Assembly: GCF_030272615.1 (NCBI RefSeq)
Contig: NC_081413.1
Span: 443,387,038-443,451,037, forward strand
Reading direction: 5' to 3'
DNA from: Cryptomeria japonica
Lineage: Eukaryota > Streptophyta > Pinopsida > Cupressales > Cupressaceae
DNA length: 64,000 nt
Shown here: one piece after another, positions 1 through 10,168 of the stretch
Layout of the letters: each line of letters begins with the position of its first letter
Position numbering within the stretch: position 1 is the stretch's first letter
The notes under the pieces: model-generated
Databases searched by the model: none
What the model was told of the DNA's origin: nothing
What the model saw: only the letters and a program-made list of their open reading frames with translations
Position numbers and translations under genes: made by a program

Positions 1-229
1 CAAATAATTAATTACATTTACAATACAGTTCACATAAACAAAACTTTGTCTCATGTCAGCCTGAGTGTTGGTATACTTCATTGCTGGTGTGATCTGGATG
101 CCGGTGAATATGCCTCCAGGTGCCAGTAGATTATGTCTGTGTTGCCAGTGAATGTGTAGAAACCTGTTACCGGTTGGTTTCCATAAATGACAACATCAAC
201 CATTCTTATTTAAGTGTAGAATTCTAACA
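1..229 (-). mobile_element. Terminal piece of a foreign LTR (probably Copia) inserted in element A
   Basis: Element A's left LTR resembles its right LTR only from position 230 onward (compare 230-330 with 34731-34830). Everything to the left is unrelated. Read on the minus strand the piece begins TGTTAGAATTC, a start common for plant Copia LTRs, so this would be the outer end of a minus-strand LTR that continues off the window. The CTTTT at 230-234 would be one target-site copy, but its partner lies outside. No coding region is visible. Assignment to Copia rests only on the end sequence. Confidence 0.4.
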
Positions 230-710
230 CTTTTCTTTGCTTAGGATTGTGACAATATTTAGGAGATGGATTAGGCTAAATTGGAGGTGGCTAGAAGAAT
301 GTAGAAGGGGTTTAGGAGGCTAGTGGGAGGTGTAGGATTTTGCAAGTGGAGGAAAAAGGAATTCAATTAAAATAAAATTACTTTATTTCAATCAAATAGA
401 TGCACCTTGCATAAATACAAGTGGGAGATTAAAATAAATAAATTAGATTTATTTATTTGCAAGGATCAATTTTATTAAATGTAAATTTAATTAAAAAGGG
501 GGAAATGGGATTTAATAAACTAAAGTGATTTATTTAATCAAAGGCTAAAAAAGGCTTAGGTGAACTTAATTAAATAAAATGAGTAATTCATTTAATCAAA
601 TAGATGAATATGGAGAAATTAATTGAATGGAAAATAATTAATAAGGGGAATGAGTTTAAAATGAATATTAAATATTCACTTAGGAAAGTGGTCAGATTTA
701 TACATCTACA
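230..710 (-). repeat. Element A 3' LTR remnant
   Basis: Direct repeat of 34731-35192, sharing for example the stretch from GATTGTGACAATATTTAGG to CTTAGGAAAGTGGTCA and ending in CTACA. About the first 980 bp of this LTR (in plus coordinates) is missing because of the insertion that ends at 229. Small indels separate the two LTR copies. The purine tract directly to its right marks it as the 3' LTR of a minus-strand element. Confidence 0.85.
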
Positions 711-756
711 TTTTTGCCCTCTTTGAAGTGACGTGTGTGCACATGTCGATTCAAAG
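711..756 (-). promoter_or_regulatory. Element A polypurine tract and adjoining hairpin
   Basis: On the minus strand the LTR start TGTAGATG is preceded by AAAGAGGGCAAAAA, the polypurine tract that primes plus-strand DNA synthesis. It abuts an imperfect hairpin at 721-756. The outer stem is CTTTGAA against TTCAAAG; the inner stem is about GACGTGTG against CACATGTC. Element B has a hairpin of the same position, size and outer stem but a different inner stem. Confidence 0.7.
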
Positions 757-1021
757 AAAAATTTACCGAACATGCTGTTAAAATATGATCGATATGATGC
801 CCCAGATTTGATGAACGATATTGATGGTGCCCACTCAGGAAATGAATCAAGGATTTTGAAAAATTTGTCAATTTGATGAGTGTTTTTGGATTTATTGCAT
901 TTTTAAAATTTTGACTGTGTTGAATGCACATTATTGATTCATCTCCTGATAATGATGTTGATAAAAAAGGAAAAAGTGAGGAAAATAAATGATCCACTTA
1001 TTAACCTTTTTGATTTTACCC

Positions 1022-1179
1022 TATAAAAAGGTAAAAAGTGATTGTAAAAATATCATTTGCACACTTGTCTCTTTGCGATTGTGACATTTGAGCTCTGACG
1101 AAGATGTCGATTCCATATGCTTCACACCGATTTGAGTGCGTCAGGAGACACCGAAGACCCATTGCCTATGGCGCACCTA
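1022..1179 (+). promoter_or_regulatory. Antisense promoter and first exon of element A's PMD gene (inferred)
   Basis: TATAAAAA at 1022-1029 is followed by a leader that resembles the matching part of element B (GCGTCAGGAGACACCGAAGA here, GCGCCAGAGAAGACA there). It ends at a donor-like site ATAAGTGATCG near 1179, where B has GTAAGTGATCG. A's donor has thus lost its G. TATA-to-donor distance is 157 bp here and 156 bp in B. The promoter role is inferred from this conservation; no transcript evidence is available. Confidence 0.45.
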
Positions 1180-1263
1180 TAAGTGATCGAAATCTCTCCA
1201 CGTTTCTGATTTATTTTGCTTGTTTTGATCACATTTTTAAGTTTTTGGTCAAAATTTGTCGGG

Positions 1264-1620
1264 TTAGCGTGTAGGTTAGGTCATGCATCATATACGATAA
1301 ACAAGTTAGCGCGTAGGGTAAACCTAGGTAGGTTAGCCTCTAAGTAGTGTTTGGTAGCATGCTAGTAGGTTAGGTTAGCACATAGAAATATTTATCGCAT
1401 ATGGTCTTCAGAAGGGCGCATAGGGTAGATAGAGTAGCGCGTTGGGCGTTTTAGTGCATACGGTTAGCAGGGTGGCGCAACGAAGTGACCAGCTAGCATG
1501 TAGGAGGTTTTAGCACATAGAGTAAAGTTTCTAGCGCATGGGTGGAAAAAGATAGCACATAAGTAGCAGCTTAGCACGTAAGTGTCTCAGTTTAGCGCGT
1601 AGGGTACAAAGTTGAAGGAA
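1264..1620 (+). repeat. Dispersed word repeats TTAGCGCRTAGG
   Basis: About a dozen degenerate copies of TTAGCGCGTAGG or TTAGCACATAG occur, near 1264, 1302, 1376, 1416, 1433, 1452, 1493, 1512, 1532, 1551, 1571 and 1592. Spacing is irregular, so this is not a simple tandem array. They lie in the presumed 5' intron of the antisense PMD gene. The reverse-complement form, CCTATGCGCTAA, is repeated in the sense leader of the same element (31570-33660). Confidence 0.7.
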
Positions 1621-1861
1621 AAGGGATGATGAAGAAATCATCGTGAGTCGAATAGATTAGATAGATGGATTACGTGCTGATATGTGTCTGCGGATTGTTC
1701 TGTTATGGTTCCTAAGTCAATGTTAGTTCTGCTTTGTGGTGATGTTCTATTTCTGATATGCTGGTGTAGAATGTTCTAAGTCTGCTGCCAAGTTAGTGAT
1801 TTTGATGTGGATCCTGATTTTGAGTTTGATATGGATCTTTAATGTTTTCCTTTTGAGTTAA

Positions 1862-2466
1862 CGTCTGATATGAGTTTCGATTATTGATTTATGATATGAT
1901 TCCCGATGCTTGCGATATGGATCTTTGATTGCTTGCATTAGGAGGCTTGATTTTTAATATGGATTAGATTTGATTGCTTGCATTATGAGTCTTGATTTGA
2001 TGCTTGTGATATGGATCTTGAGTTGCTTGTGTTCCGAGTCCTGATTTTTAATATGGGTCAGAGTTTCAATATGGGTCTGGATTTTCAATATCGATCAGAT
2101 TTTCAATATGGGTCTTAATTTTCGATATGGGTTAGATTTTCAATGTGGGTCTTGATTGTCGATATGGGTCAGACTTTTGGTATGCGTCTTGATTTTTGAT
2201 ATGGGTCTTGATTTTTGGGTCAAATTTTCAATATGGGTCATATTTTTGATATGGGTCTTGATTTTCGTTATGGGTCTTGATTTTCGATACGGGTCAAATT
2301 TTCAATATGGGTCTTGATTGTCGATATGGGTCTTGATTTTCGATATGGGTCAGATTTTTGATATGGGTCTTGATTTTTTATAGGGGTCAGATTTTTGCTA
2401 TGGGCCTTGATTTTTGATATGGGTCTTGATTTTCAATATGGTCATGATTTTTGATATGGTTCCTTG
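1862..2466 (+). repeat. Minisatellite, ~18-19 bp unit GATATGGGTCTTGATTTTC
   Basis: A dense array of variants of GATATGGGTCTTGATTTTC runs from about 2040 to 2466, with looser, longer-period relatives (GATATGGATCTTGA) from about 1800. It fills much of the interval between the presumed splice donor near 1179 and the acceptor near 2571, so it expands the intron of the antisense gene. It carries no coding signal. Such arrays grow by replication slippage. Confidence 0.8.
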
Positions 2467-2597
2467 CTTGATGTTGTGTTCTTGAGATGCTTTGTTGTTT
2501 GAAGTTGATTTTTCTTTCATTGGATATATCGGATAGATTTGGGAACTAATGATGAACACTTGTTGTTTTGCAGGAAGAGCTTGTCGTGCTTTAGTCA

Positions 2598-2874
2598 TGA
2601 GAGTGGTTTCCAAGACCATGGTCATTGATTCTACTCTTATCACAAGCTGACAAAGATGTGATTGAGAGATGTAGGTTGTCCTCTTTACTAGACATGCCTC
2701 GGTATATCATTAACTGGGGTTTGTTGACAACTTTGGCAGAGAGGTGGCACAGTGACATGAACACCTTCCACTTGTGTACGGGTGGGATAACAGTCACACC
2801 AACAGACTGTTATCAGATTCTGCGGATTCCTATAGTTGGGGCATGTTTCCATATGAGAAGACTGAGAAGGGTGG
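2598..2874 (+). pseudogene. PMD protein gene of element A, 5' part (antisense to gag-pol)
   Basis: This is the start of a plant mobile domain protein, related to proteins carried by plant transposons and to MAIN/MAIL-type host proteins. Its role in the retrotransposon is unknown. Visible are SLLDMPRYIINWGLLTTLAE, ERWHSDMNTFHL and GGITVTPTDCYQILRIPIVG, which match FHSEHNTFHF and GELTITPEDVYRILHIPFVG in element B's copy. A splice-acceptor-like TTGTTTTGCAG ends at 2571. An ATG at 2597 is out of frame with the domain, and a further frame change occurs near 2838, so this copy is dead. Element B's insertion at 2874 separates it from its 3' part at 20053. Confidence 0.7.
2870..2874. repeat. Target-site duplication GGTGG, left copy
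   Basis: GGTGG precedes the left LTR of element B and recurs at 20048-20052 directly after the right LTR. A 5-bp duplication is typical of LTR-retrotransposon integration. Removing B and one copy reconnects the two halves of A's PMD coding region. Confidence 0.92.
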
Positions 2875-3979
2875 TGTGTGTGTGAAAAATTGAACCTGTA
2901 GCTGCAAGCACAACACTTCAATTAAGTCACTATATGCATGGTTAGTAATCAATAATCAATATAAATAAACCATAGCAAAGCGACCCATTGCCTTCTAAAT
3001 GATGCGAGTATAAGATTGCTCTCAGTTTGTTATAAGCAATACCAGTGACTAGACTACACCAAGATGAAAGATTTAATCTATATGATATTAAGCTATATGG
3101 ATGCAAGATAAATGAATAATTCAAGCAATAATAATCAATTTAAGCAACAATAGATGCAAGCAATAATGAATGTAAAAATGGATGCAAGTAATCTAAAAAA
3201 AAAGCAATAATAATCAATCAATGACTCCAGAGCAAAATCAGTATAATAATGACGTATTCTCAAAAATCTTCGAGGTGAATTGGAATGAGAGCTGATGACT
3301 GAATTTATAGAGAATTACAAAGAGATGATGAAAAAGCTCAATTTAGGATTAATTGAAATAATTGAGAAATTAGGTTGAGTTAACCTTGAGATAGATTCCA
3401 ATTATAGTTCAATTGAAATGCATTCGAATTAGAAGTCCAAGTTGCATTGGAAAACAATAAGAAATCAATTCCATGCATTTGTGATAAAAATAGACAATTC
3501 TTCAATTTAATCAAGAAAAGAGTCTTCTTAATGCAATTGAACTTCTTTTCTAAAATATTTGAGTTCCAATTTAAGAGAATAATTAATAATTCAATTAATT
3601 ACTTTTCTGATTTCAAGTTCAATTCTTTTATTTAATTTTCAATTCAACTCTTTGTTTTGTAATAAATTCTTCTTTTTGTAGCAAATTAATTCTTTTTTTT
3701 GCATGATTGAATGGCAAATTTATTAATTAATTAAATATGCAAAGATATTTAATAAATTAAAATAGGATAATTGACCAAAATGAATATTCTTGGAAATGAT
3801 TTGATTAATTAAATAAATATTTAATTAATATTGGGTAATTCATTTTGCCATGTGATATTTGATTATTAAAGAATTAATTATGTGCTCAAGATTGATTTAA
3901 TTGCCTTTTGGTTAGGACCTTGGTGATGTTGTTGAGATTAGGGGCCCATGGTTTAGATGACCATTTTTAGGGTATTACA
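2875..3979 (-). repeat. Element B 3' LTR
   Basis: This LTR is 1105 bp and a direct repeat of 18893-20047. It begins TGTGTGTGTGAAAAA and ends GGTATTACA. It lacks about 50 bp that the other LTR carries near 19637-19690, at a place where short TTCAA repeats could have mediated a deletion. The rightmost end is AT-rich with runs of TTAATTAAATA. Confidence 0.95.
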
Positions 3980-4025
3980 TTTGCCCCTCTTTGAATTAAT
4001 GTGCGAGCAGCACGTTGGTTCAAAG
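3980..4025 (-). promoter_or_regulatory. Element B polypurine tract and adjoining hairpin
   Basis: Minus strand: AAAGAGGGGCAAA followed directly by the LTR start TGTAATACCC, a clear plus-strand primer. A hairpin at 3989-4025 overlaps it. CTTTGAA pairs with TTCAAAG and AATGTGC pairs with GCACGTT around the loop GAGCA. Counting G-U pairs, all 16 positions pair in plus-strand RNA. In minus-strand RNA three of these become A-C mismatches, so if the fold matters it favours the antisense transcript or DNA. Confidence 0.75.
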
Positions 4026-4094
4026 AATGTGTGATGTCTAGGAGATGCCAGTTCTAAACTTGATTGATCACGAACTAGATAAAAAAGCAAAGTG

Positions 4095-4584
4095 TTAGCT
4101 TGATTTGAAGCGACAAAGCTAAATGAGGTCTGATTAAAGTGATACCGATCCTAAACTTGATTGAACTGAGGAACGATAGAAAACAAAGATACCGAACTTG
4201 AACTTGATTGATCAAGAAGCGGATCCTACTGATCTAGAACTTGATTGATCTTAGATATAGTGAATGGTGATAAAAATCGATCTTGATCTTGATTGATCAA
4301 GACACATTGAGCGAAGAATAAACCGTCCAGCTTGATCAAGAAATGAATACTGAACACCTGCTTAGATTGAGTATGATCAAAGATACTCTTTAAACTTTTG
4401 ATTGAGTTTAAACAAATAATCAGTTTGATTTGAAGCGATGAAACTGATTAATGTTAAGAGATTAATTCAGATGAAAGACAAATATCAGCTTGATTTGAAG
4501 TGATGAAACTGATATGCCCCTAGCAATTGATTGATTCAGATGATTGAGAGATCTCAACTTGATGTGAAGCGATGAAGCTGAGAT
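4095..4584 (+). repeat. Four diverged hairpins with a common loop GATTTGAAGCGAT
   Basis: Inverted repeats occur at 4095-4122, 4419-4448, 4482-4515 and 4551-4584. Each has the form stem, then TTGATTTGAAGCGATGAA (or close), then matching stem. The stems differ: TTAGCT/AGCTAA, ATCAGTTT/AAACTGAT, ATATCAG/CTGATAT and ATCTCA/TGAGAT. The last two are each followed by ATGCCCCT. Between them CTTGATTGATC recurs at least five times. They lie in element B between the polypurine tract and the antisense promoter. Confidence 0.7.
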
Positions 4585-5072
4585 GCCCCTTAGCGATAAG
4601 GATTGATTTTCTTTTAATTGAAATGATTTTGCTGGACTTTTGATGAAAATTTGAAAAATTTCTCGACATCTTGAAGAATGTGAAGTCATAAGGTCACAAG
4701 TATGCCCCCTCAAGAGCAAAATCGAAAGATAGCAAGGGTAGTTGATTTTAGGCAATTGTGCGATGAGTAGTCATTTGAGCGCAAATTGATTTTGAAGAAT
4801 ATTGAAGATTTGGCAATGATTGAATTGATCTCAAAGTTGACTAGTAGAATTGAAATTGATATTCAACATTGATTGTTGAGAAATTGAGTGCAACTTGAAG
4901 ACAAGATAAGCATTTGATGAAAAGAGCGCTAAGTGGTCCAAATTGTGAAAATGACTAGGAAGATGATCTTGATTTTTTATTTCGATCCCGAAAATGGAAT
5001 CAGAGCAGGCACATTAGCTAAGGGTACAATTTTTGTGTCCATCGGAGCAAGTTGAAAAAATAGGTTTTAGGC

Positions 5073-5228
5073 TATATATAGGACGAAAGTGTCATTTTTA
5101 ATTCATTTTAACCCTCCAAGTTTGAAAACTCAAAAAGCCTTCTGCGAAGAAAAATGGTGGTCCCTACTCGTTAGCATCGATTCAAGCGCCAGAGAAGACA
5201 TAATTGACCCTGAAAATACGAGCTAGTG
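5073..5228 (+). promoter_or_regulatory. Antisense promoter and first exon of element B's PMD gene (inferred)
   Basis: TATATATAGG at 5073-5082 is a good TATA box for plus-strand transcription. About 156 bp later TAGTG/GTAAGTGATCG is a strong 5' splice site (GT at 5229-5230). Element A shows the same pair at nearly identical spacing. Exon 1 would be an untranslated leader of roughly 120 nt. The promoter lies in the element interior rather than in the LTR. Confidence 0.5.
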
Positions 5229-5693
5229 GTAAGTGATCGATCTTAAGCCTATTTATGTTTCCAATTTTGAATTCTTTTGTTTATTTTTCATGTTTTTGAT
5301 GGGTTTTGGGTCGGGTGTCTTGGTTTATCATGTGAGATAGGGTCCTGTCTCGTACGAGAAACTGACAATTTTTCTTTCATCATTTAAGACCATTAGAATT
5401 GTCGTACAAAGCCCTCCCTTATGTCGTACAAGAGGTCGGTTAAAAGACCATTTTGTTGTGCGTTATATAAAACTTTGTTGTTTGAGGCTGTTTTCTCATA
5501 CAAGAGCCATTCCTGACTCATACAAGATTCTATTTGATTGTGTTTTGTCGTTTGAAAAATAGTGACCATTTTTGAAAGTGTAAACATGAAATTTTGCTTT
5601 GGCATTTGACTTAGTTGGATTTGCATGATGTTTAACTTCTCTTGTAGGATTATTTGGAATGTTTTTTGATGTTTCATTGTTGGATTGTTGCAG
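5229..5693 (+). other. Presumed 5' UTR intron of the PMD gene, with TCGTACGA-type words
   Basis: It begins GTAAGTGATC and ends TTGTTGGATTGTTGCAG, a T-rich acceptor 43 nt before the PMD ATG. Inside, at 5344-5358, is CCTGTCTCGTACGAG, followed by GTCGTACAAAG, GTCGTACAAGAGG, CTCATACAAGAG and CTCATACAAG up to about 5530. Similar words in the opposite orientation fill the sense leader (17160-18780). Their GTAC core is also the core bound by SBP-box (SPL) transcription factors, which is a possible but untested link. Confidence 0.5.
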
Positions 5694-5735
5694 GTTTGCT
5701 TACCTCCTGTGCTCTTCAGATGTGTATATCCACCC

Positions 5736-7505
5736 ATGATGGCTTTAGTTCAAGATTTGTCTGAGGTTGAGCAGGCTCATTTTGATATGTGTGGCTTTAC
5801 TCACCTGATGCAGTTACCTGATATCCGTGTGAACCACGAGATGCTCACAAGGTTGGTAGAATGATTTCATTCGGAGCATAATACCTTTCATTTCCCAGTT
5901 GGGGAGTTGACCATCACTCCTGAGGATGTGTATAGGATCCTTCATATCCCTTTTGTTGGGGATAAGGTGGACTATGATACCACATTGTTACCTAGACTGC
6001 AGGCACTAAGGAACATATTCAGGGATCCTGATATCTTGATTCATTCTATGAGTTGGGATATATTGATGGGCAGGTACAGTGAGGAGTATCTACTGGCATG
6101 TGTCCTAGTAGGGTTCATTGGTTGCTTCCTGATGCCAGACCGAGGGTAGCAAGGTTTTTAGAGCAGATGGGGCCGGATGCTCGAGCGATTGATAGAGTCC
6201 CCTCAGAGACTTGGCTGGGGTTCTTGTTTACTGGCCCACATGTATCAAGAGATGCATGAGATCATTTATAGAGAGGGGCGGAGCATGGCTGCTAGGGTAT
6301 ATATTTTGCAGGTGTGGGCTTGGGAGCACCTTCCCATGTGTCGGCCGATAGTGACAGACATCAGGGAGCCAGGACAACTGATCATTTATAGATATGCTGG
6401 ATATATCACGCAGCCCCATCTAGGCAAGACAGAATTCTGGAGATGGCAACTCGATGACTTGATAGCTGTTGTATGGTGACCATATAGAGGGTTAGAGTCA
6501 TGGGATGACTAGCAGGCAGTGTAGAGAGATCTGTTTGTCACACGCCCACTGATTGGGAGATCACAAACTGTTGTGGAGCGATTCATCGTTTCACGAGTGA
6601 TGAGGCAGTATGGCCGGCCTTAGGGGATCTCATAGGAGTTTACAACATATGCTAGGTATGCTGATGAGGAGAGGAAGGGTTGGGCACCTAGGCTATCTTA
6701 TGCCTTGGCTATGCAGGAGCTGACAAGTTTACACCGCCTAAGGTGGGATTACCTGGATGATATAGCAGATGCGGGGGTATTACCCTAGTACAAAGATTAC
6801 TTTCAGTAGCATCCTTTCCCACATTTGACAGTTCTGGGTGAGCAGGCTCCTCACATTGAGGATGTTGAGGATGATGTCCCTACACTAGCACAGGGACAGG
6901 GATAGAGGGCTGAGGCTCCGCGATGGGGTAGTGGTGATTCGGGTGTGAGCAGCAATAGGGTACCAGCTCAAGGTAGGCAGTAGAGGAGTGAGGGTGGATC
7001 CTTAGGGGGAGTGGGTGAGGTGGAGGAGGAGAGAGAAGCTCCTAAATAGGTACGACAGCAGAGAGAGGAGTAGAGTGGAGGTGGTGGTGGCAGTGGAGAT
7101 GGGGGTGGAGATGGGGGACCTACGAGAGAGCATGGACAGGATGCTGGTAGGTCGATGAGGGAACGTCTTGCAGAGCTGCAGTCATAGTTGATAGTGGCAC
7201 AGACTCAGCTAGCGGAGTGAGACCGATAGCTGGTCGAGGTGAGGACTGAGTGTGATTGCCAGATTGCGGATTTGAGAGTAGAGTCGAGAGCAAAGATAGA
7301 GTCTCTACGACAGGAGGTCCTTCTCCAGAGTAGTAGGGCATCTTATTACATAGCAGTGTATAGTGCTGTAGTTCTTGTTGCACAACAGGTGCAACCTTAT
7401 TCGCAGTATATGGCCCGATCAAAGGGAGCACGAGCACCTTGATAGGATCCCAGGCATCAGGCTCCTCCTCCTCCACCAAGCGATGAGGGAGAGGGTGCCA
7501 GCTAG
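5736..7505 (+). pseudogene. PMD protein gene of element B (antisense to gag-pol)
   Basis: Starting at ATGATGGCTTTAG just after a splice acceptor, one frame can be followed to a TAG at 7503-7505 (589 codons) with interspersed stops, for example near 5863, 6147 and 6477. The first two thirds form a plant mobile domain: MALVQDLSEVEQAHF, LPDIRVNHEMLTRLVE, GELTITPEDVYRILHIPFVG, VLVGFIGCFLMP, LLAHMYQEMHEIIY and QVWAWEHLPMCRP. A Gly/Asp-rich stretch (about 7081-7135) and a coiled-coil-like segment (EVRTECDCQIADLRVESRAK) follow. VVW-stop-PY matches IIWRPY in element A and so looks like CGA to TGA. No frameshift is apparent, so the decay is recent. Function is unknown. PMD proteins have been linked to transposons and gene silencing, but no catalytic motif is visible. 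Confidence 0.75.
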
Positions 7506-9040
7506 ATGATTCTTTTTGTAACTAGGATATTTTTTGTAGACACACCCATTTTTTTTTTTAGCCGATATGATTCTTGCTCTTATGGGAGTTTGTACATGTC
7601 ATTGGACATCATTTTGTACTCTTAGACTTGAGATGATATATATATATGAGATCCAATTTGACTTCATCGTACTTGTGTCAATTGGTTATGAGATGTTTTT
7701 ATATGCTTTATTCTATATGTATGCATTTCTTTTTCAGCATGAATGTATGTATTGCAAATGATTATGGATGTCTATGTTTTTGTTCCTTTTCATATGCAAA
7801 TAAATGAATGCAAATGAGTAATAATGAAATGAATGAATCTATATAAGATTTTTATCTATGCAGCTAACATCTCAAAACACAAGTACTCAATTGAGGAAAT
7901 GATGAAGAAGAGACCACTTAGCGAAGAAATGGTGAAGTTCCATCTCTAATTCAGCAAATGAAGAGATCATTATTATTACACCCAAAATCACTCTAAAGTC
8001 ACAAAATGCAAAAGGAAATGCAAAATGATATGCAAAATGCAACCTACACCTAGTCACTGGATTTAAAATGCTTAAGATTCATCATTGAGCATAACGAACA
8101 CAATAGGCAGGTTAGAGTTCCTTTCTTTTTCAATGTGCAATATTAATTATCTTGTCCGCAATGACCCTTTTTTTGTTCATATCCTTGGACAGATTTCACA
8201 GGGACCCGAATTGCATCATAAAGAAATTCCCTCAAAAATAACGAAGAAATGATATGGACCTCCCTGTAGCATACAAATAAGCGGAGTTGAGGTATGTGAG
8301 GTGATTTCACCTTAATGTGAAGGCTCTCATCACAGACACCCAGCTAATTTATATATTTCCAGATCATCGGGATCATTCCTACAAGTAGAGAACAAAGAAA
8401 ATATTATGCCCCCAATCCTTGCTCCTCTTAGTCACAATAGACTTCCTCGAGTTACTCAGGGGGATAATAATCGAAAACCAATATAAAAGACAGCATACAT
8501 AGAAAATTTTCATGCATAGCTCAAACTGTTTAGTGATTGTATTCCATTATGCTATTTTGCTTGTTAACTCAGTGATAAAAACTCTGTAGTAGTCAGTAGA
8601 TAGATGACTGACTCGGAGTGGATGACCGGTTTTCACTGACGGGAAAATGACTTGTTTGATACTGCTTAGGACATGGGATGTGCTCTGTCGATTTTCCTAA
8701 GACTAGGGCATTGATTAGTTTCAAGTCATGTGGGTTCCAATGAACTAGGGTGTCATGAAAGTGACTGCAAAATATGCACAAGCGAAAGCAAAGATGCATG
8801 AAAGCAGGAAATGCCAACGTTGCGTTGATAGATGGAGTGCTTGAGTACAAGAGGTGCCTGTTTACCAGGTTTTCACCTGCTTGGTAGAGAATCATTTTTT
8901 TTTACCAAGGTGCCTATTTACCAGGTTTTCACCAGGGCATTTTCTCTTTTACATTTTTTTTTTTTTATATGATTTTTCTATTTTTTTTAGGATTTTTTTC
9001 AGGACTTTTTCAGTTGTATAGTTTGCTGGAGCAAAGAATG
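7506..9040. other. Element B spacer between the converging PMD and pol genes
   Basis: No credible gene. It holds the ends of both convergent transcription units, poly-T tracts near 7551 and 8950-9000, and two near-copies of a phrase ACCAGGTTTTCACC (near 8860 and 8920). It is AT-rich and shows no conserved block that I can match in element A. Confidence 0.5.
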
Positions 9041-10168
9041 CTAAGTAAAGAATATTTTCAGGTGGATGGTGTTAATCGGTTCTTGGATTTGTTCTCCTTC
9101 CGATGTTGAGAGCTGATAGGCACTAGAGTCAAAGACTGTAGTAATGATATAGGGACCCAGCCAGTTGGGTTCAAACTTCCCTTTGTTGTCTCGAAACTGT
9201 TGATTTTTTGGATTTTCTCTTAGTACTAGGTCTCCAACTTGAAATTCTCTTTGTCTAACCTTCTTGTTATATCCTCTGAACATTCTCTTTTGGTACACTC
9301 TGAGATGATCAAACGCCACTTGCCGACGTTCATCCAACAATTCGAGTTCTTGCAATCTAGATATTCTATGATCTTCATCGGTAATAAGACCTTGCAATGA
9401 AACTCTTAGAGATTATATTTCTACTTCAATAAGTAATAATGCTTTGGACCCATACACCAAAGATAAAGGTGTAGCCCCAGTAGGTGTTTTGATACTTGTT
9501 CTGTAAGCCCATAGTGCAGGATTGAGCTACAGATGCCAATCCTTCTTGGATTTGTTCACTGTTCTGTGCAAGATAGTCAGTAGGCTTTTGTTAGACACCT
9601 CGGCTTGTCCATTACGTTGAGGGTAATATACTGATGACCAGTGTTGCTTTATTTTGAATTTCTCACAAATTTCATCCAAGTCTTTATTCTTGAACTATCC
9701 TCCACTATCAGTCACGATGGATGAAGGTATCCCATACCTGCAAATTATATAGTTTAGGATGAATAAGGCGACTTGTTTACTAGTTGCTTTGATGAGCGGA
9801 ACCGCCTCTACCCACTTGGTGAAATACTCAGTGGTTGTTATGATGAATTTATGTCTGTTGGATGATGCAGGATATATCTGACCAATGAGATCAAAGGCCC
9901 ATTGTTGAAAAGGCCAGTGTGTAATGAATAGTATGAGATCCCTCGCCGGGGCGTGTATGAGATTTCCATGAATCTGACATTAATCACAAGTCTTAGCAAA
10001 TTTTATGGCATCTTTTTCCATATCTGGCCAGTAGTAGCCAGCTCATAATAGTTTCTGAGCTAAAGTAAAACCATTTGAATGAGATCCACAAATACCTTCA
10101 TGGACTTCCGATAATGCATGTTTAGACTCTTCAGTTTCTAGACATCTAAGCAATGTACCGTCCAAACC
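9041..10168 (-). pseudogene. Element B integrase
   Basis: This is the last pol domain; it would insert the cDNA into the genome. The N-terminal zinc-binding HHCC region is recognisable, but its CDxCQ motif now has a stop between the two cysteines (near 9980). The DDE core follows, with D in WAFDLIGQIYP, D in IVTDSGGQFKNK and E in NGQAEVSNK. The C-terminus carries the conserved EFQVGDLVLRE and LGPYIITTVF. Its 118-codon terminal part (9397-9041) is open. No chromodomain is seen, as expected for Tat. It remains in the gag-pol frame throughout. Confidence 0.85.

Noticed and set aside
2398-2643. Minus-strand ORF over the minisatellite
   Set aside because: Low-complexity by-product of the 18-bp array and overlapping the supported PMD gene on the other strand.
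7120-7479. Minus-strand ORF of 119 codons
   Set aside because: Shadow of the PMD coiled-coil and Gly-rich region on the other strand.
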